Source: Pseudomonadota bacterium (GTDB lineage: Bacteria; Desulfobacterota; Desulfovibrionia; Desulfovibrionales; Desulfovibrionaceae). Taken from it: a DNA stretch of 17,806 nt. Position numbers and translations under genes: made by a program. Position 1 is the stretch's first letter, and the number at the start of each line of letters is the position of its first letter. Below are positions 6,979 to 14,624 of the stretch, one piece after another. Under the pieces are notes generated by a model that saw only the letters and a list, made by a program, of their open reading frames with translations, made no database searches and had not been told where the DNA came from. The stretch is taken from contig JAEZMB010000142.1 of assembly GCA_023435825.1 (NCBI GenBank), positions 1 to 17,806 on the forward strand. The letters are read 5' to 3'.

Positions 6979-8987
6979 GATCCGCCTTCCTTCCCCGCGA
7001 CGGCGGAAGCCGTTACGGCCTCTTCCAACGGCATCACCCGCAAATCCAGGCGCTTGAAACCCAAGGTGGACTGGTTGCCGCCGGCGAAATCCGCCGTGTA
7101 CGGAGCCAGAACCATCTCCACCCGGATGGTCAGGCGCTTGTACGGCTCGCGGCGCTCGGCCACGAAGCCCAGATCCACGGCCGGGCTCGGCCCCGTCAGC
7201 CGGGCCGCCTCCACGAAGGGCTCGTCGTTGAAGCGGTAGCGCACCACATAGGTGTTGCCCCGGCCGGTGTTGACGAGTTCCTGATGGCAGACCACGAGTT
7301 GCGGCCCGGCCACGTGGTTTTCGATGACGTATTCAAAGCCGCCCTCGCCGGTGTCGGCCGGGCCGGCCGACCCGCCCCAGTCCGGGTTCAGGGTGAGCCC
7401 CCAGGCCCGGTCCACGCCGCCGAAAAAGCTTGTCAGCCCGGCCTCGGCCGTGGCCGCGTAGGGCAGGTCGGCCACGGGCGGCAACGGCGTCTTGGCCACG
7501 TCGAAGCGGTAGACCGCCGCCTGAAAGGTCTTCTCGACGCTGGCCGGCGCGCCGTAGCGGGCCAGGAACTCGGCCTCGGTCTTGGCGAAGCCGCCAAAGG
7601 AGCCGCTGCCCGAGACGAACCGCACCGGGCGAACGGCCTGGTCCGGCGTCACGGCCTGGGCGCGGATGCGCTCGCCCGCACCGTACTGGTCGGCGTACCA
7701 GTAGTAGCCGTTTAACGTGCACAGGTCGCAAAAGACCACGGCCCCGTCCTGGCCGAGAAGCGGCGGCAGGTTGCGGGCCAGGGGCTTGGACAGGGTGAAA
7801 AAGGGCAGGATGGCCGTGTCCGGGGCGTAGAAGGCCTCGTAGCGGGGGCCAAGCATCCAGGCCCCAAGTCCGGCGGCTAGCACAAGGGCCCCGGCCGTGG
7901 CCGGAACCCGGGCGGCCACCCGGGCCGAAAGGCGCGCCGCCGCCAGCCCGAAGGCGATGGCGAAGGGCACGAGCAGAAACGACAAATGCCAGACGTTGAA
8001 GGCGTAGTAGTCGTATTTGGTGGCTCCCAGAAACACCAGCGGCAGCACGCCCAGGCACAAAACGACCCGCCCCAGGTTGGAGCGCAGCCGGGCCGCCAGG
8101 ACCAGCCCGGCCAGGACGATCAGGGCGAAAAACGCCGCCACCGGCCACTGGTGCGGGAAAAACCACAAGGTTTCGCCAACCTTGGCCAGCATGTTGCCGG
8201 CCGCCTCGAGGTAGGAATAGCCCATGAACTGGCCGCGATGGGTGCGCAGCAGCCGGCTGATGAAAAACGGGGCCACCAGCCCCACGGCCAGGGCCGAACC
8301 GGCCAGGTAGAGGCCGATGTCGGGCCAGGGCCGGCGGCCGCCCCGGCGCGGGGCGATCCACACCACGGCCGCGAACTGGGCGGCCAGGATCATGAACGCG
8401 ACGTAGTGCAGGCTGGTCATGACCAGATTGACGCCGACAAGGCGCAGCAGGTCGCGCCGGGAGCCGGTCTGGGCCCAGGCCAGGAGGAAACCGGTGGAGC
8501 AGATGAGGAGAAAAACGAGGATGGCGTACATCCGCACCACCCGCGACACGTACAGCGCCAGGGGCGTGGCCGCCAGGAAGGCCATGGCGAACAGGGCCGG
8601 AGCCAAGCCGGCATGGTGGCGGACCAGGGCGAAGATCGCCCCCACGCTGGCCAGCCCAAGGGTCGCCGAAAGGCCGCGCAGGGCGAAATCCGACACGCCG
8701 CAGGCCATCAGAAGCTTGACCAGCAGATAATACGTGGGCGGATGCACCTCGGAGGTGGTGACCAGATCGAAGATGTAGGACACCGGATGGCGGGCGGCCA
8801 TGGGCACGAGAATCTCGTCGAGCCACATGGACGGCGTTTCCAGGTGGAAAAAGCGCAGCCAGGCGGCGACGAGCAGGATGGCCCAGAAGACGGCCCGCAC
8901 GGCCGGTCCGTCGTCGGCCGGGGCGGGCCGGCCCGGATCGTGCCGGGCGGCCGGGGAAAAAGGCCACAGAAAGCGCGGCAGGGTCAC
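6975..8987 (-). CDS. GT-C fold membrane glycosyltransferase (GT39/ArnT-like)
   Basis: This 670-aa polytopic protein resembles the PMT/ArnT-like GT-C glycosyltransferases that move a sugar from a polyprenyl-phosphate donor to an acceptor on the outer face of the inner membrane. The first periplasmic loop after TM1 carries the expected acidic pair (MWLDEI, D57-E58), and HPPTYYLL follows at residues 82-89, both typical. About ten or eleven hydrophobic spans are seen between residues 30 and 390. A soluble region of about 280 residues follows, rich in beta-type sequence. The start is GTG at 8987 with GGGAGGA eight bases upstream. The gene overlaps the lipoprotein gene by 4 nt. Donor and acceptor cannot be read from sequence. 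No other glycan genes are in the window. Confidence 0.85.
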   Translation of the reverse strand: MTLPRFLWPFSPAARHDPGRPAPADDGPAVRAVFWAILLVAAWLRFFHLETPSMWLDEILVPMAARHPVSYIFDLVTTSEVHPPTYYLLVKLLMACGVSDFALRGLSATLGLASVGAIFALVRHHAGLAPALFAMAFLAATPLALYVSRVVRMYAILVFLLICSTGFLLAWAQTGSRRDLLRLVGVNLVMTSLHYVAFMILAAQFAAVVWIAPRRGGRRPWPDIGLYLAGSALAVGLVAPFFISRLLRTHRGQFMGYSYLEAAGNMLAKVGETLWFFPHQWPVAAFFALIVLAGLVLAARLRSNLGRVVLCLGVLPLVFLGATKYDYYAFNVWHLSFLLVPFAIAFGLAAARLSARVAARVPATAGALVLAAGLGAWMLGPRYEAFYAPDTAILPFFTLSKPLARNLPPLLGQDGAVVFCDLCTLNGYYWYADQYGAGERIRAQAVTPDQAVRPVRFVSGSGSFGGFAKTEAEFLARYGAPASVEKTFQAAVYRFDVAKTPLPPVADLPYAATAEAGLTSFFGGVDRAWGLTLNPDWGGSAGPADTGEGGFEYVIENHVAGPQLVVCHQELVNTGRGNTYVVRYRFNDEPFVEAARLTGPSPAVDLGFVAERREPYKRLTIRVEMVLAPYTADFAGGNQSTLGFKRLDLRVMPLEEAVTASAVAGKEGGS

Positions 8988-9045
8988 GGCGGCGGTCCTC
9001 CCGAAGCGGCGGCCGGGGGCCGCCTTTGCCTGGCGTCAAACAATT

Positions 9046-9074
9046 GCGGCGGCGCACAAGCCGTGCGCCGCCGC
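9046..9074 (-). terminator. Terminator of ahbC
   Basis: A perfect 12-bp stem, GCGGCGGCGCAC (9046-9057) with GTGCGCCGCCGC (9063-9074), lies 28 nt past the ahbC stop codon. On the minus strand it is followed by AATTGTTTG. This fits a moderate intrinsic terminator and separates ahbC from the glycosyltransferase operon. Confidence 0.65.
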
Positions 9075-9102
9075 GTGAAACCCGTAAGCTCGCGCGCCCG
9101 GA

Positions 9103-10290
9103 TCAATCCTCGGCGCGGATCTCGTCGTCGGTCAGGTAGCAGGCCGGATCGGGCGCCCAGACGTCGTCGTAGACGGCCTCGGCCCGGGCCCGGAAGTTGC
9201 CGCCGCAAATCGACAGGTAGCGGCAGGTGGCGCAGCGCCCCTTCACGTACTTCTTCTTGTCCTTGAGCTTGGCCAGCAGTTCGATGTTCGGGTCGTCCCA
9301 GATCTCGGAGAACGGACGCTGCCGCACGTTGCCGAAAACATGGTGCCGCCAGAACTGGTCGGGATGGACCTTGCCGTCCCAGGAGATGCAGCCGATGCCC
9401 CGGCCGGAGTTGTTGCCTTCGTTAAACGACAGCAGTTCCATGACGTCGGCGGCGCGGGTCGGGTCCTCGCGCAGCAGGCGCTGGTAGACGTAGGGGCCGT
9501 CGGCGTGGTTGTCCACGGTGAGGACTTCCTTGGGCAAGCCGGCGTCGTGCAGGGCCTTGGTGCGGTCCATGATGAGGTCCACCAGAGCCCGGGTGGCGGC
9601 GTGGTCGAGGTCCTCGGCGATGAGTTCCGAGCCCCGGCCGGCGTAGACCAGATGGTAGAAACAGATGCGCGGCACTTCGCGTTCGCGCAAGAGGTCAAAC
9701 AGCAGCGGCACTTCGGAGGCGTTACGCTTGTTGATGGTGAAGCGCAGGCCGACCTTGAGGCCTTCGTTCTGGCAGTTCTCGATGCCTTCCAGGGCCTTTT
9801 TGAACGACCCGGCCACGCCGCGGAACTTGTCGTGGACCTCTTCGCCGCCGTCCAGGGAAATGCCGACGTAGGACAGGCCCACGGACTTGAGCTCCCGGGC
9901 CTTGTCGCGGGTGATGAGGGTGCCGTTGGTGGAGATGACGGCGCGCATGCCCTTGGACACGGCGTGGGAGGCCAGCTCGGTCAGGTCCTTGCGCACCAGG
10001 GGCTCGCCGCCGGAGAACAGCATGACCGGCGCGCCGTAGGCGGCCAGATCGTCGATCATGGCCTTGGCCTCGACGGTGCCGATGTCGTCCTTGCCCTCGG
10101 GGTCCACGGCCTTGGCGTAGCAGTGTACGCACTTGAGGTTGCACCGGCGGGTCATGTTCCAGACCACGACGGGCTTTTTGTCCTTGGAAAATTGCAGCAG
10201 GTGCGACGGGAGCTTGCCGGAATGCCGACCGTAGCGCAGGGCGTCGGAAGCCTCCACGCCGCCGCAGTAAAGCTTGGATATGCCGATCAT
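9103..10290 (-). CDS. ahbC: AhbC-type radical SAM enzyme, 12,18-didecarboxysiroheme deacetylase
   Basis: AhbC removes the two acetate side chains of 12,18-didecarboxysiroheme to give Fe-coproporphyrin III, the substrate of AhbD. The 395-aa length and the opening MIGISKLYCGG...DALRYGR fit the family. The radical SAM motif CNLKCVHC (C50, C54, C57) and the SAM-binding FSGGEPLV are intact. A SPASM-like C-terminus (GCISWDG, CATCRYLSICGG, PACYLTDD) should bind an auxiliary Fe-S cluster. The ATG at 10290 has AAAGGA six bases upstream. It has its own promoter and terminator, so it appears monocistronic. It lies about 5 kb from hemB and 8 kb from ahbD; in D. vulgaris, as I recall, these genes are adjacent. 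The siroheme decarboxylase genes ahbA/ahbB are outside the window. Confidence 0.92.
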   Translation of the reverse strand: MIGISKLYCGGVEASDALRYGRHSGKLPSHLLQFSKDKKPVVVWNMTRRCNLKCVHCYAKAVDPEGKDDIGTVEAKAMIDDLAAYGAPVMLFSGGEPLVRKDLTELASHAVSKGMRAVISTNGTLITRDKARELKSVGLSYVGISLDGGEEVHDKFRGVAGSFKKALEGIENCQNEGLKVGLRFTINKRNASEVPLLFDLLREREVPRICFYHLVYAGRGSELIAEDLDHAATRALVDLIMDRTKALHDAGLPKEVLTVDNHADGPYVYQRLLREDPTRAADVMELLSFNEGNNSGRGIGCISWDGKVHPDQFWRHHVFGNVRQRPFSEIWDDPNIELLAKLKDKKKYVKGRCATCRYLSICGGNFRARAEAVYDDVWAPDPACYLTDDEIRAED

Positions 10291-10324
10291 GAGGAGTCCT
10301 TTGTTCGATGGGTGGGATGGGCCT

Positions 10325-10330
10325 ATAATA
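10325..10330 (-). promoter_or_regulatory. Candidate -10 element of ahbC
   Basis: The minus strand reads TATTAT 34 nt before the ahbC start codon, in an AT-rich patch (AAAATGTATTATAG). No good -35 is seen; the region 17 bases upstream is GC-rich and part of a large hairpin, which hints at activator control or another sigma factor. Confidence 0.4.
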
Positions 10331-10350
10331 CATTTTGCCGGCCGGCGGTA

Positions 10351-10383
10351 GGGGCCGGCCGGGAGAAAAACCCGGCCGGCCCC
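10351..10383 (-). terminator. Strong GC hairpin upstream of ahbC
   Basis: GGGGCCGGCCGGG (10351-10363) pairs perfectly over 13 bp with CCCGGCCGGCCCC (10371-10383), with an A-rich loop on the plus strand and TTTTTCT on the minus strand. It may stop read-through from glgP or act as a control site, since it sits just upstream of the ahbC -10. Confidence 0.4.
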
Positions 10384-10400
10384 CGGCCAATGGATTGAAG

Positions 10401-10518
10401 GGGAAAAGGCCTCAGGCCTCCCCTAAAACGTGACGACGGTCACGTTTTAGGGGGGCATATCGAGACATTACCCATGGAGTCGGTTTCACCTAGGAAAAAA
10501 GGGAAAACGCCTCAGGCC
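10401..10518. repeat. Pair of 18-nt direct repeats spaced exactly 100 bp apart
   Basis: GGGAAAANGCCTCAGGCC occurs at 10401-10418 and 10501-10518 with a single difference (N is G or C). The second copy contains the glgP stop codon (complement of TCA at 10512-10514). Together they flank the large palindrome at 10420-10453. This could mark a duplication or the insertion of a small element at the glgP 3' end. Confidence 0.5.
10420..10453. repeat. Perfect 14-bp inverted repeat between ahbC and glgP
   Basis: CCCCTAAAACGTGA (10420-10433) and TCACGTTTTAGGGG (10440-10453) are exact reverse complements around CGACGG. On the minus strand the hairpin follows glgP by about 60 nt and could terminate it, although only a short T stretch (CCTTTTCC) follows. 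A regulator site or a remnant of a mobile-element end is also possible. Confidence 0.6.
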
Positions 10519-12995
10519 CGGGGGGCGGCTCCCTTGGGCGGGAAGGGTTTGATGCCCCAGATGTCGCGGGCGTACTCGCGGATGGTGCGGTCCGAGGAGA
10601 ACGTGCCCATGCGGGCCACGTTGAGCACGGCCTTGCGCATCCAGACGTCGGGGTTGGCGTACTCCATGCCGATGCGCTCGTGGGCATCGAGATAGGTCAT
10701 GAAATCGGCCAGATGCAGGTAGCGTTCGTTTCGCGACAAGAGCTTTTCGAACATCCAGTGGAACACGGCCGGCTCGTCCGGGGAAAAGCGCCCGGCCGAC
10801 AGGGCGTCGAGGACCCGGCGGATTTCCGGGTGCTTGCGGTAGTATTCCCAGGGGTCGTAGCTGCCCGCGCCAAGCAGGCGCTCCACCTCCGGGGTGGTCA
10901 GCCCGAAGAGGTAGAAGTTTTCCGCGCCCACGGCCTCGCGGATCTCGATGTTGGCCCCGTCCAGGGTGCCTACGGTGAGCGCGCCGTTTAAGGAAAACTT
11001 CATGTTGCCCGTGCCCGAGGCCTCGGTGCCGGCGGTGGAGATCTGTTCGCTGACGTCGGCGGCCGGGATGAGCTTTTCGGCCAGGGATACCCGGTAGTCG
11101 GCGGCGAAAACCACCTTGATCCAGTCGCTGGCCCGCTTGTCGGCGTTTATCACCCGCGACAGGCGGCAGATGAGGTGGATGATCTCCTTGGCCTCGAAAT
11201 AGCCGGGCGCGGCCTTGCCGGCGAACACATAGACGCGCGGGGCCGGCGGCGTGTAGCCGTCCTCGGTCACGCGCAGATAGTCGTGGATGACGTGCATGGC
11301 GTTAAGAAGCTGGCGCTTGTATTCGTGGATGCGCTTGGCCTGCATGTCGAAAACGGCGTCGGGCGAGACCACGATGCCGGTGGTCTTGGCGAAGAAATCG
11401 GCGAGCTTGGCCTTGGCCGCCCGCTTGACCCCGGCGAAGCGCTCCCGAAAGGACGGGTCCTCGGCCAGGGGAGCGAGCCTTTGCAACTGGTCGAGGTCGG
11501 TGATCCAGTCTTCGCCGATGGCTTCGGTGATGAGCCCGGCCAGTCCGGGGTTGGCCTTGTACAGCCAGCGCCTGGGCGTGATGCCGTTGGTCTTGTTGTT
11601 GAATTTGCCGGGCCACAGGGCGGCGTAGTCCGGGAAGAGCACTTTTTTCACCAGTTCGGAATGGAGCTTGGACACGCCGTTGACCGAGTGCGACCCGACC
11701 ACGGCCAGATGGGCCATGCGCACCTGCTTGCCGCCCGATTCCTCAATCAGCGACATGCGCCGGATTTTCGCCTCGTCGGTGACGCCCGAGACGCGGATGG
11801 AATCGAGGAAGCGGCGGTTGATCTCGTAGATGATCTGCAAATGGCGCGGCAGCACCTTTTCCATCAGCTCCACCGACCACATCTCCAGGGCTTCGGGCAT
11901 AAGCGTATGGTTGGTGAAGGCGAGCGTCCGGGTGACGATGTTCCAGGCCCGCTCCCAGGGCACCCGGCGTTCGTCGACCAAAAGCCGCATGAGCTCGGCC
12001 ACGGCCAGGGCCGGGTGGGTGTCGTTGAGCTGGATGGCGGTGAATTCCGGCAGCTCCTCGATGTTGCGGTTCTGCTTCAGGAAGCGGCGGGTGATGTCGC
12101 GGATGGAGCAGAAAACCAGGAAGAACTCCTGCACCAGCCGCAGCTCCTTGCCAAAGGAGATGGATTCGCTGGGGTAGAGCACCTTGGAAATGAGTTCGGA
12201 ATAGACCTTCTGGTGGATGGCCTTGATGTAGTCGCCCTGGTCGAAGATCTGCATGTTGAAGTTGTCGGTGGATTTGGCGGCGAAAAGGCGCAGGTAATTG
12301 ACGGTGCGGTCGCCGTAGCCCACGATGGGGATGTCGTAGGGCACGCCGACCAGGTCCTGCCAGTCCACCCACAAGGGCAGATAGCCGCCGTCCGGACCTT
12401 GGTGGTCCTCCACCCGGCCGTACAGCGGCACGATGACGGCCTGGTCGCGGCGCTCCAGTTGCAGCGGCATGCCTTCGGCCATCCAGTAATCCGGCCGCTC
12501 CACCTGGCGGTCGTTTTCAATGGACTGCTTGAAAAGCCCGTATTCGTAGTGGATGCCGTAGCCGCAGCCCGGCATGTCCAAGGTGGCCAGGGAGTCGAGG
12601 AAGCAGGCGGCCAGCCGGCCCAGGCCGCCGTTGCCCAGGGCCGGATCGCGTTCGTGCTCGCGGATCTCCTCCAGGGAAAAGCCCCAGGACTGGAGCAAAC
12701 CGGCCATCTCGTCCTGCAGGTTCATATTATAGATATTGTTGCCCAGGCATCGGCCGAGCAGATACTCGATGGACAGGTAGTACATGCGCTTGGCCCGGCC
12801 CTCGCGGTAGCGGTCGCGGGTTTCGAGCATCCGGTCGACCAGCCGGTCGCGCAGGGTCAGGGCCATGGCCGTGGCCACGTCGCGGCAGCCGGCCTCCTGG
12901 CCGCGTTTCCCCAGGGAATGGGCGACATGTTCGCGGATGGAGCAGGACAGATCGTCGGCGTTGAGGCCATGTACGGGGCAGGATGCGACAGGCAT
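10512..12995 (-). CDS. glgP: Glycogen/starch phosphorylase
   Basis: This enzyme releases glucose 1-phosphate from alpha-1,4-glucans by phosphorolysis in the cytoplasm. At 827 aa it is full length for the GT35 family. The PLP-binding signature EASGTGNMKFSLNGALT is intact, with the PLP lysine at K666. Other family blocks are DPALGNGGLGRLAACFLDS, GYGIHYEYGLFKQ, AIQLNDTHPALAVAELMR and TNGITPRRWL. The ATG at 12995 has GGAGG five bases upstream. The start region carries two extra cysteines (ASCPVHG, LSCSIREH), a minor oddity. No other glycogen genes are in the window, and the gene appears to be its own transcript, divergent from a sigma28-like unit. Confidence 0.96.
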   Translation of the reverse strand: MPVASCPVHGLNADDLSCSIREHVAHSLGKRGQEAGCRDVATAMALTLRDRLVDRMLETRDRYREGRAKRMYYLSIEYLLGRCLGNNIYNMNLQDEMAGLLQSWGFSLEEIREHERDPALGNGGLGRLAACFLDSLATLDMPGCGYGIHYEYGLFKQSIENDRQVERPDYWMAEGMPLQLERRDQAVIVPLYGRVEDHQGPDGGYLPLWVDWQDLVGVPYDIPIVGYGDRTVNYLRLFAAKSTDNFNMQIFDQGDYIKAIHQKVYSELISKVLYPSESISFGKELRLVQEFFLVFCSIRDITRRFLKQNRNIEELPEFTAIQLNDTHPALAVAELMRLLVDERRVPWERAWNIVTRTLAFTNHTLMPEALEMWSVELMEKVLPRHLQIIYEINRRFLDSIRVSGVTDEAKIRRMSLIEESGGKQVRMAHLAVVGSHSVNGVSKLHSELVKKVLFPDYAALWPGKFNNKTNGITPRRWLYKANPGLAGLITEAIGEDWITDLDQLQRLAPLAEDPSFRERFAGVKRAAKAKLADFFAKTTGIVVSPDAVFDMQAKRIHEYKRQLLNAMHVIHDYLRVTEDGYTPPAPRVYVFAGKAAPGYFEAKEIIHLICRLSRVINADKRASDWIKVVFAADYRVSLAEKLIPAADVSEQISTAGTEASGTGNMKFSLNGALTVGTLDGANIEIREAVGAENFYLFGLTTPEVERLLGAGSYDPWEYYRKHPEIRRVLDALSAGRFSPDEPAVFHWMFEKLLSRNERYLHLADFMTYLDAHERIGMEYANPDVWMRKAVLNVARMGTFSSDRTIREYARDIWGIKPFPPKGAAPRA

Positions 12996-13030
12996 GCGGT
13001 CCTCCGGGACGGGGCTTGAGTCTTAGCCGG

Positions 13031-13060
13031 AGCATAGCAGCAAAAAGGACGCCCTGTCCA
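13031..13060 (-). promoter_or_regulatory. Candidate promoter of glgP
   Basis: On the minus strand, TGGACA (13055-13060) is followed after 18 nt by TATGCT (13031-13036), giving a leader of about 30 nt. The spacer begins GGGCGTCC and is 19/22 identical (13037-13058) to the stretch upstream of the DUF47 gene at 16098-16119. Confidence 0.5.
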
Positions 13061-13069
13061 ACCGGACGC

Positions 13070-13097
13070 TAAACTCCGCCCGGACCGTGGCCGATAA
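13070..13097 (+). promoter_or_regulatory. Sigma28 (FliA)-like promoter
   Basis: GCCGATAA at 13090-13097 matches the FliA -10 consensus exactly. TAAA at 13070-13073 serves as the -35, with 16 nt between them instead of the usual 15. The start codon of the 65-aa gene lies 38 nt downstream. It is the only GCCGATAA seen in the window. Confidence 0.6.
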
Positions 13098-13135
13098 GTG
13101 ACGAGGAGCGGGAAATTTCCCCTCAAGGAGGCGAC

Positions 13136-13333
13136 ATGGACGCAGTGAACGGCGGCAGCGCCAAACCCACGACTTCGGCCCTGGACCTGCAGACCATGGG
13201 CGCGCAGGTGGTGACCAAGACCCTCGACAAACTCAACACCGACGCCAACGGCAAGGTCGACGCCGACTACGATTTCCAGACCAAGGTGCTGTCCGGCATG
13301 GGCAAGGGCGTGCACGTCAACACGTCCGCCTGA
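13136..13333 (+). CDS. Small protein of unknown function under a flagellar-type promoter (65 aa)
   Basis: I do not recognise this 65-aa protein. It has a Ser/Thr/Gly-rich start, a helical middle (MGAQVVTKTLDKLN), an Asp-rich turn (DANGKVDADYDF) and a helix ending GMGKGVHVNTSA. It has no cysteine, signal peptide or membrane segment. Its size and the sigma28-like promoter recall small putative motility proteins such as the YjfB family, but the sequence likeness is weak. AAGGAGG at 13125-13131, four bases before the ATG, is a strong ribosome-binding site. A clear terminator follows, so it is probably transcribed alone. A link to motility or chemotaxis is inferred from the promoter only. Confidence 0.8.
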   Translation: MDAVNGGSAKPTTSALDLQTMGAQVVTKTLDKLNTDANGKVDADYDFQTKVLSGMGKGVHVNTSA

Positions 13334-13356
13334 GGCGGGCAAGGTCTTTTCCCCCA

Positions 13357-13398
13357 GGGGCGCGGACCGGAGCCATCCCGGACGCGCCCCTTGCTTTT
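13357..13398 (+). terminator. Rho-independent terminator after the 65-aa gene
   Basis: GGGGCGCG (13357-13364) pairs with CGCGCCCC (13383-13390), with further inner CCGG pairing, followed by TTGCTTTT. It lies 24 nt after the stop and 28 nt before dinB. Confidence 0.75.
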
Positions 13399-13425
13399 CG
13401 GGCCGCCCCGTCGCACCCTCACCCC

Positions 13426-14610
13426 ATGGCCGTGATCCTCCATCTCGACATGGACGCCTTTTTCGCCTCCGTGGAACAGCACGACGACCCTTCCCTCAAA
13501 GGGAAGCCCGTGATTATCGGCCACCACCACCGGGGCGTGGTCTCGGCCGCCTCCTACGAGGCCCGGGTCTACGGCGTGCGCTCGGCCATGCCCGTGTCCG
13601 AAGCCAAGCGCCGCTGCCCCCACGGCGTGTTCCTGCCCGGCAACCGCCGTCGCTACAGCGAGGTTTCCCGGATCGTCATGGCCACCCTCGGCCGCTTTTC
13701 CCCGCTGGTCGAACCCGCCTCCATCGACGAGGCCTACGTCGACATCACCGGTAGCGAGACCCTCTTCGGGCCGCCCGAAACCATGGCCCGGACCATGAAG
13801 GCCGCCATCCGCGAGGCCACGGGCTTGCCCTGTTCCGTGGGCGTCGCGCCGGTCAAATTCATCGCCAAGATCGCCTCGGACTACGACAAGCCCGACGGGC
13901 TCACCATCGTCACCCCGGAAACCGCCCTGGATTTCCTGGGGCCCCTGCCCGTGTCCAAGATTCCGGGCGTGGGCAAGCGCGCCGAGGAAACCCTCGCCCG
14001 CCTGGGTATTCGCCTGGTGGCCGACATCCGCCGCCACGAGCCGGAATTTCTGGCCCGCCACTGCGGCAAATGGGGCCTGGACCTCTACGACAAGGCCCAC
14101 GCCCGAGGCAGCGCCGTCGTTTGCACCGACCGCGAAGCCAAGTCCGTCAGCGCTGAAAACACCTTCGAGGCCGACACCGCTGACCGCGACGTTCTGGCCG
14201 CCTGGCTCCTCAAACAGGCCGAACGCGTGGGCCGCGAACTGCGCCAGGAAGGCCTTCGCGGCCGCACCGTGACCATCAAGCTCAAGTTCAACACGTTTAA
14301 GCAGATCACCCGCAGCCGCACCCTGGCCGAACCCACCGCCTCGGACAGCGCCATCTTCGAGACGGCCCGGGCGCTCCTCGACGCCGAACCCCTGCCCAAC
14401 CCCCTGCGCCTCATCGGCGTCGGCGTCTCCCAGTTCGGCGAAGCGCCCCGCCAGCTCGCCCTCCTCGAACCGCCGGGCAAAACGCAAGCCCGCCACGACG
14501 CCCAAATAGACGCCGCCCTGGACCGCATCCGCGACAAGTTCGGCAAGGCCGCCATCATGCGGGGACGGTTGTTTGAGTACGAGCGGAAAGGGGAGAAAAA
14601 AGAGGAGTAA
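13426..14610 (+). CDS. dinB: DNA polymerase IV (Y-family translesion polymerase)
   Basis: DinB copies past damaged template bases with low fidelity. The 394-aa product has all catalytic carboxylates: D8 in HLDMDAFFASVE, and D101-E102 in PASIDEAYVDITG. F13 is at the steric-gate position. The thumb helix-hairpin-helix (SKIPGVGKRAEETLARLGI) and little-finger domain (LRGRTVTIKLKFNTF) follow. QLALL at residues 343-347 is a likely beta-clamp binding motif, followed by a 47-residue charged tail. The ATG at 13426 is needed to include D8, although no Shine-Dalgarno sequence is visible. Only 28 nt separate it from the upstream terminator, and no promoter or LexA-like palindrome could be recognised there. 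Expression may rely on read-through or a non-standard promoter. Confidence 0.95.
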   Translation: MAVILHLDMDAFFASVEQHDDPSLKGKPVIIGHHHRGVVSAASYEARVYGVRSAMPVSEAKRRCPHGVFLPGNRRRYSEVSRIVMATLGRFSPLVEPASIDEAYVDITGSETLFGPPETMARTMKAAIREATGLPCSVGVAPVKFIAKIASDYDKPDGLTIVTPETALDFLGPLPVSKIPGVGKRAEETLARLGIRLVADIRRHEPEFLARHCGKWGLDLYDKAHARGSAVVCTDREAKSVSAENTFEADTADRDVLAAWLLKQAERVGRELRQEGLRGRTVTIKLKFNTFKQITRSRTLAEPTASDSAIFETARALLDAEPLPNPLRLIGVGVSQFGEAPRQLALLEPPGKTQARHDAQIDAALDRIRDKFGKAAIMRGRLFEYERKGEKKEE

Positions 14611-14624
14611 GAGGCCTCCGGCGG

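Noticed and set aside
7986..9266. 426-aa plus-strand frame opposite the glycosyltransferase gene
   Set aside because: It is antisense to a gene with clear membrane spans and catalytic motifs; the frame is Gln/Gly/His/Arg-rich.
11175..13019. 614-aa open frame on the plus strand across from glgP
   Set aside because: It is antisense to a complete glycogen phosphorylase. Its composition (Gly, His, Val, Gln-rich) is typical of GC-rich shadow frames and no domain is recognisable.
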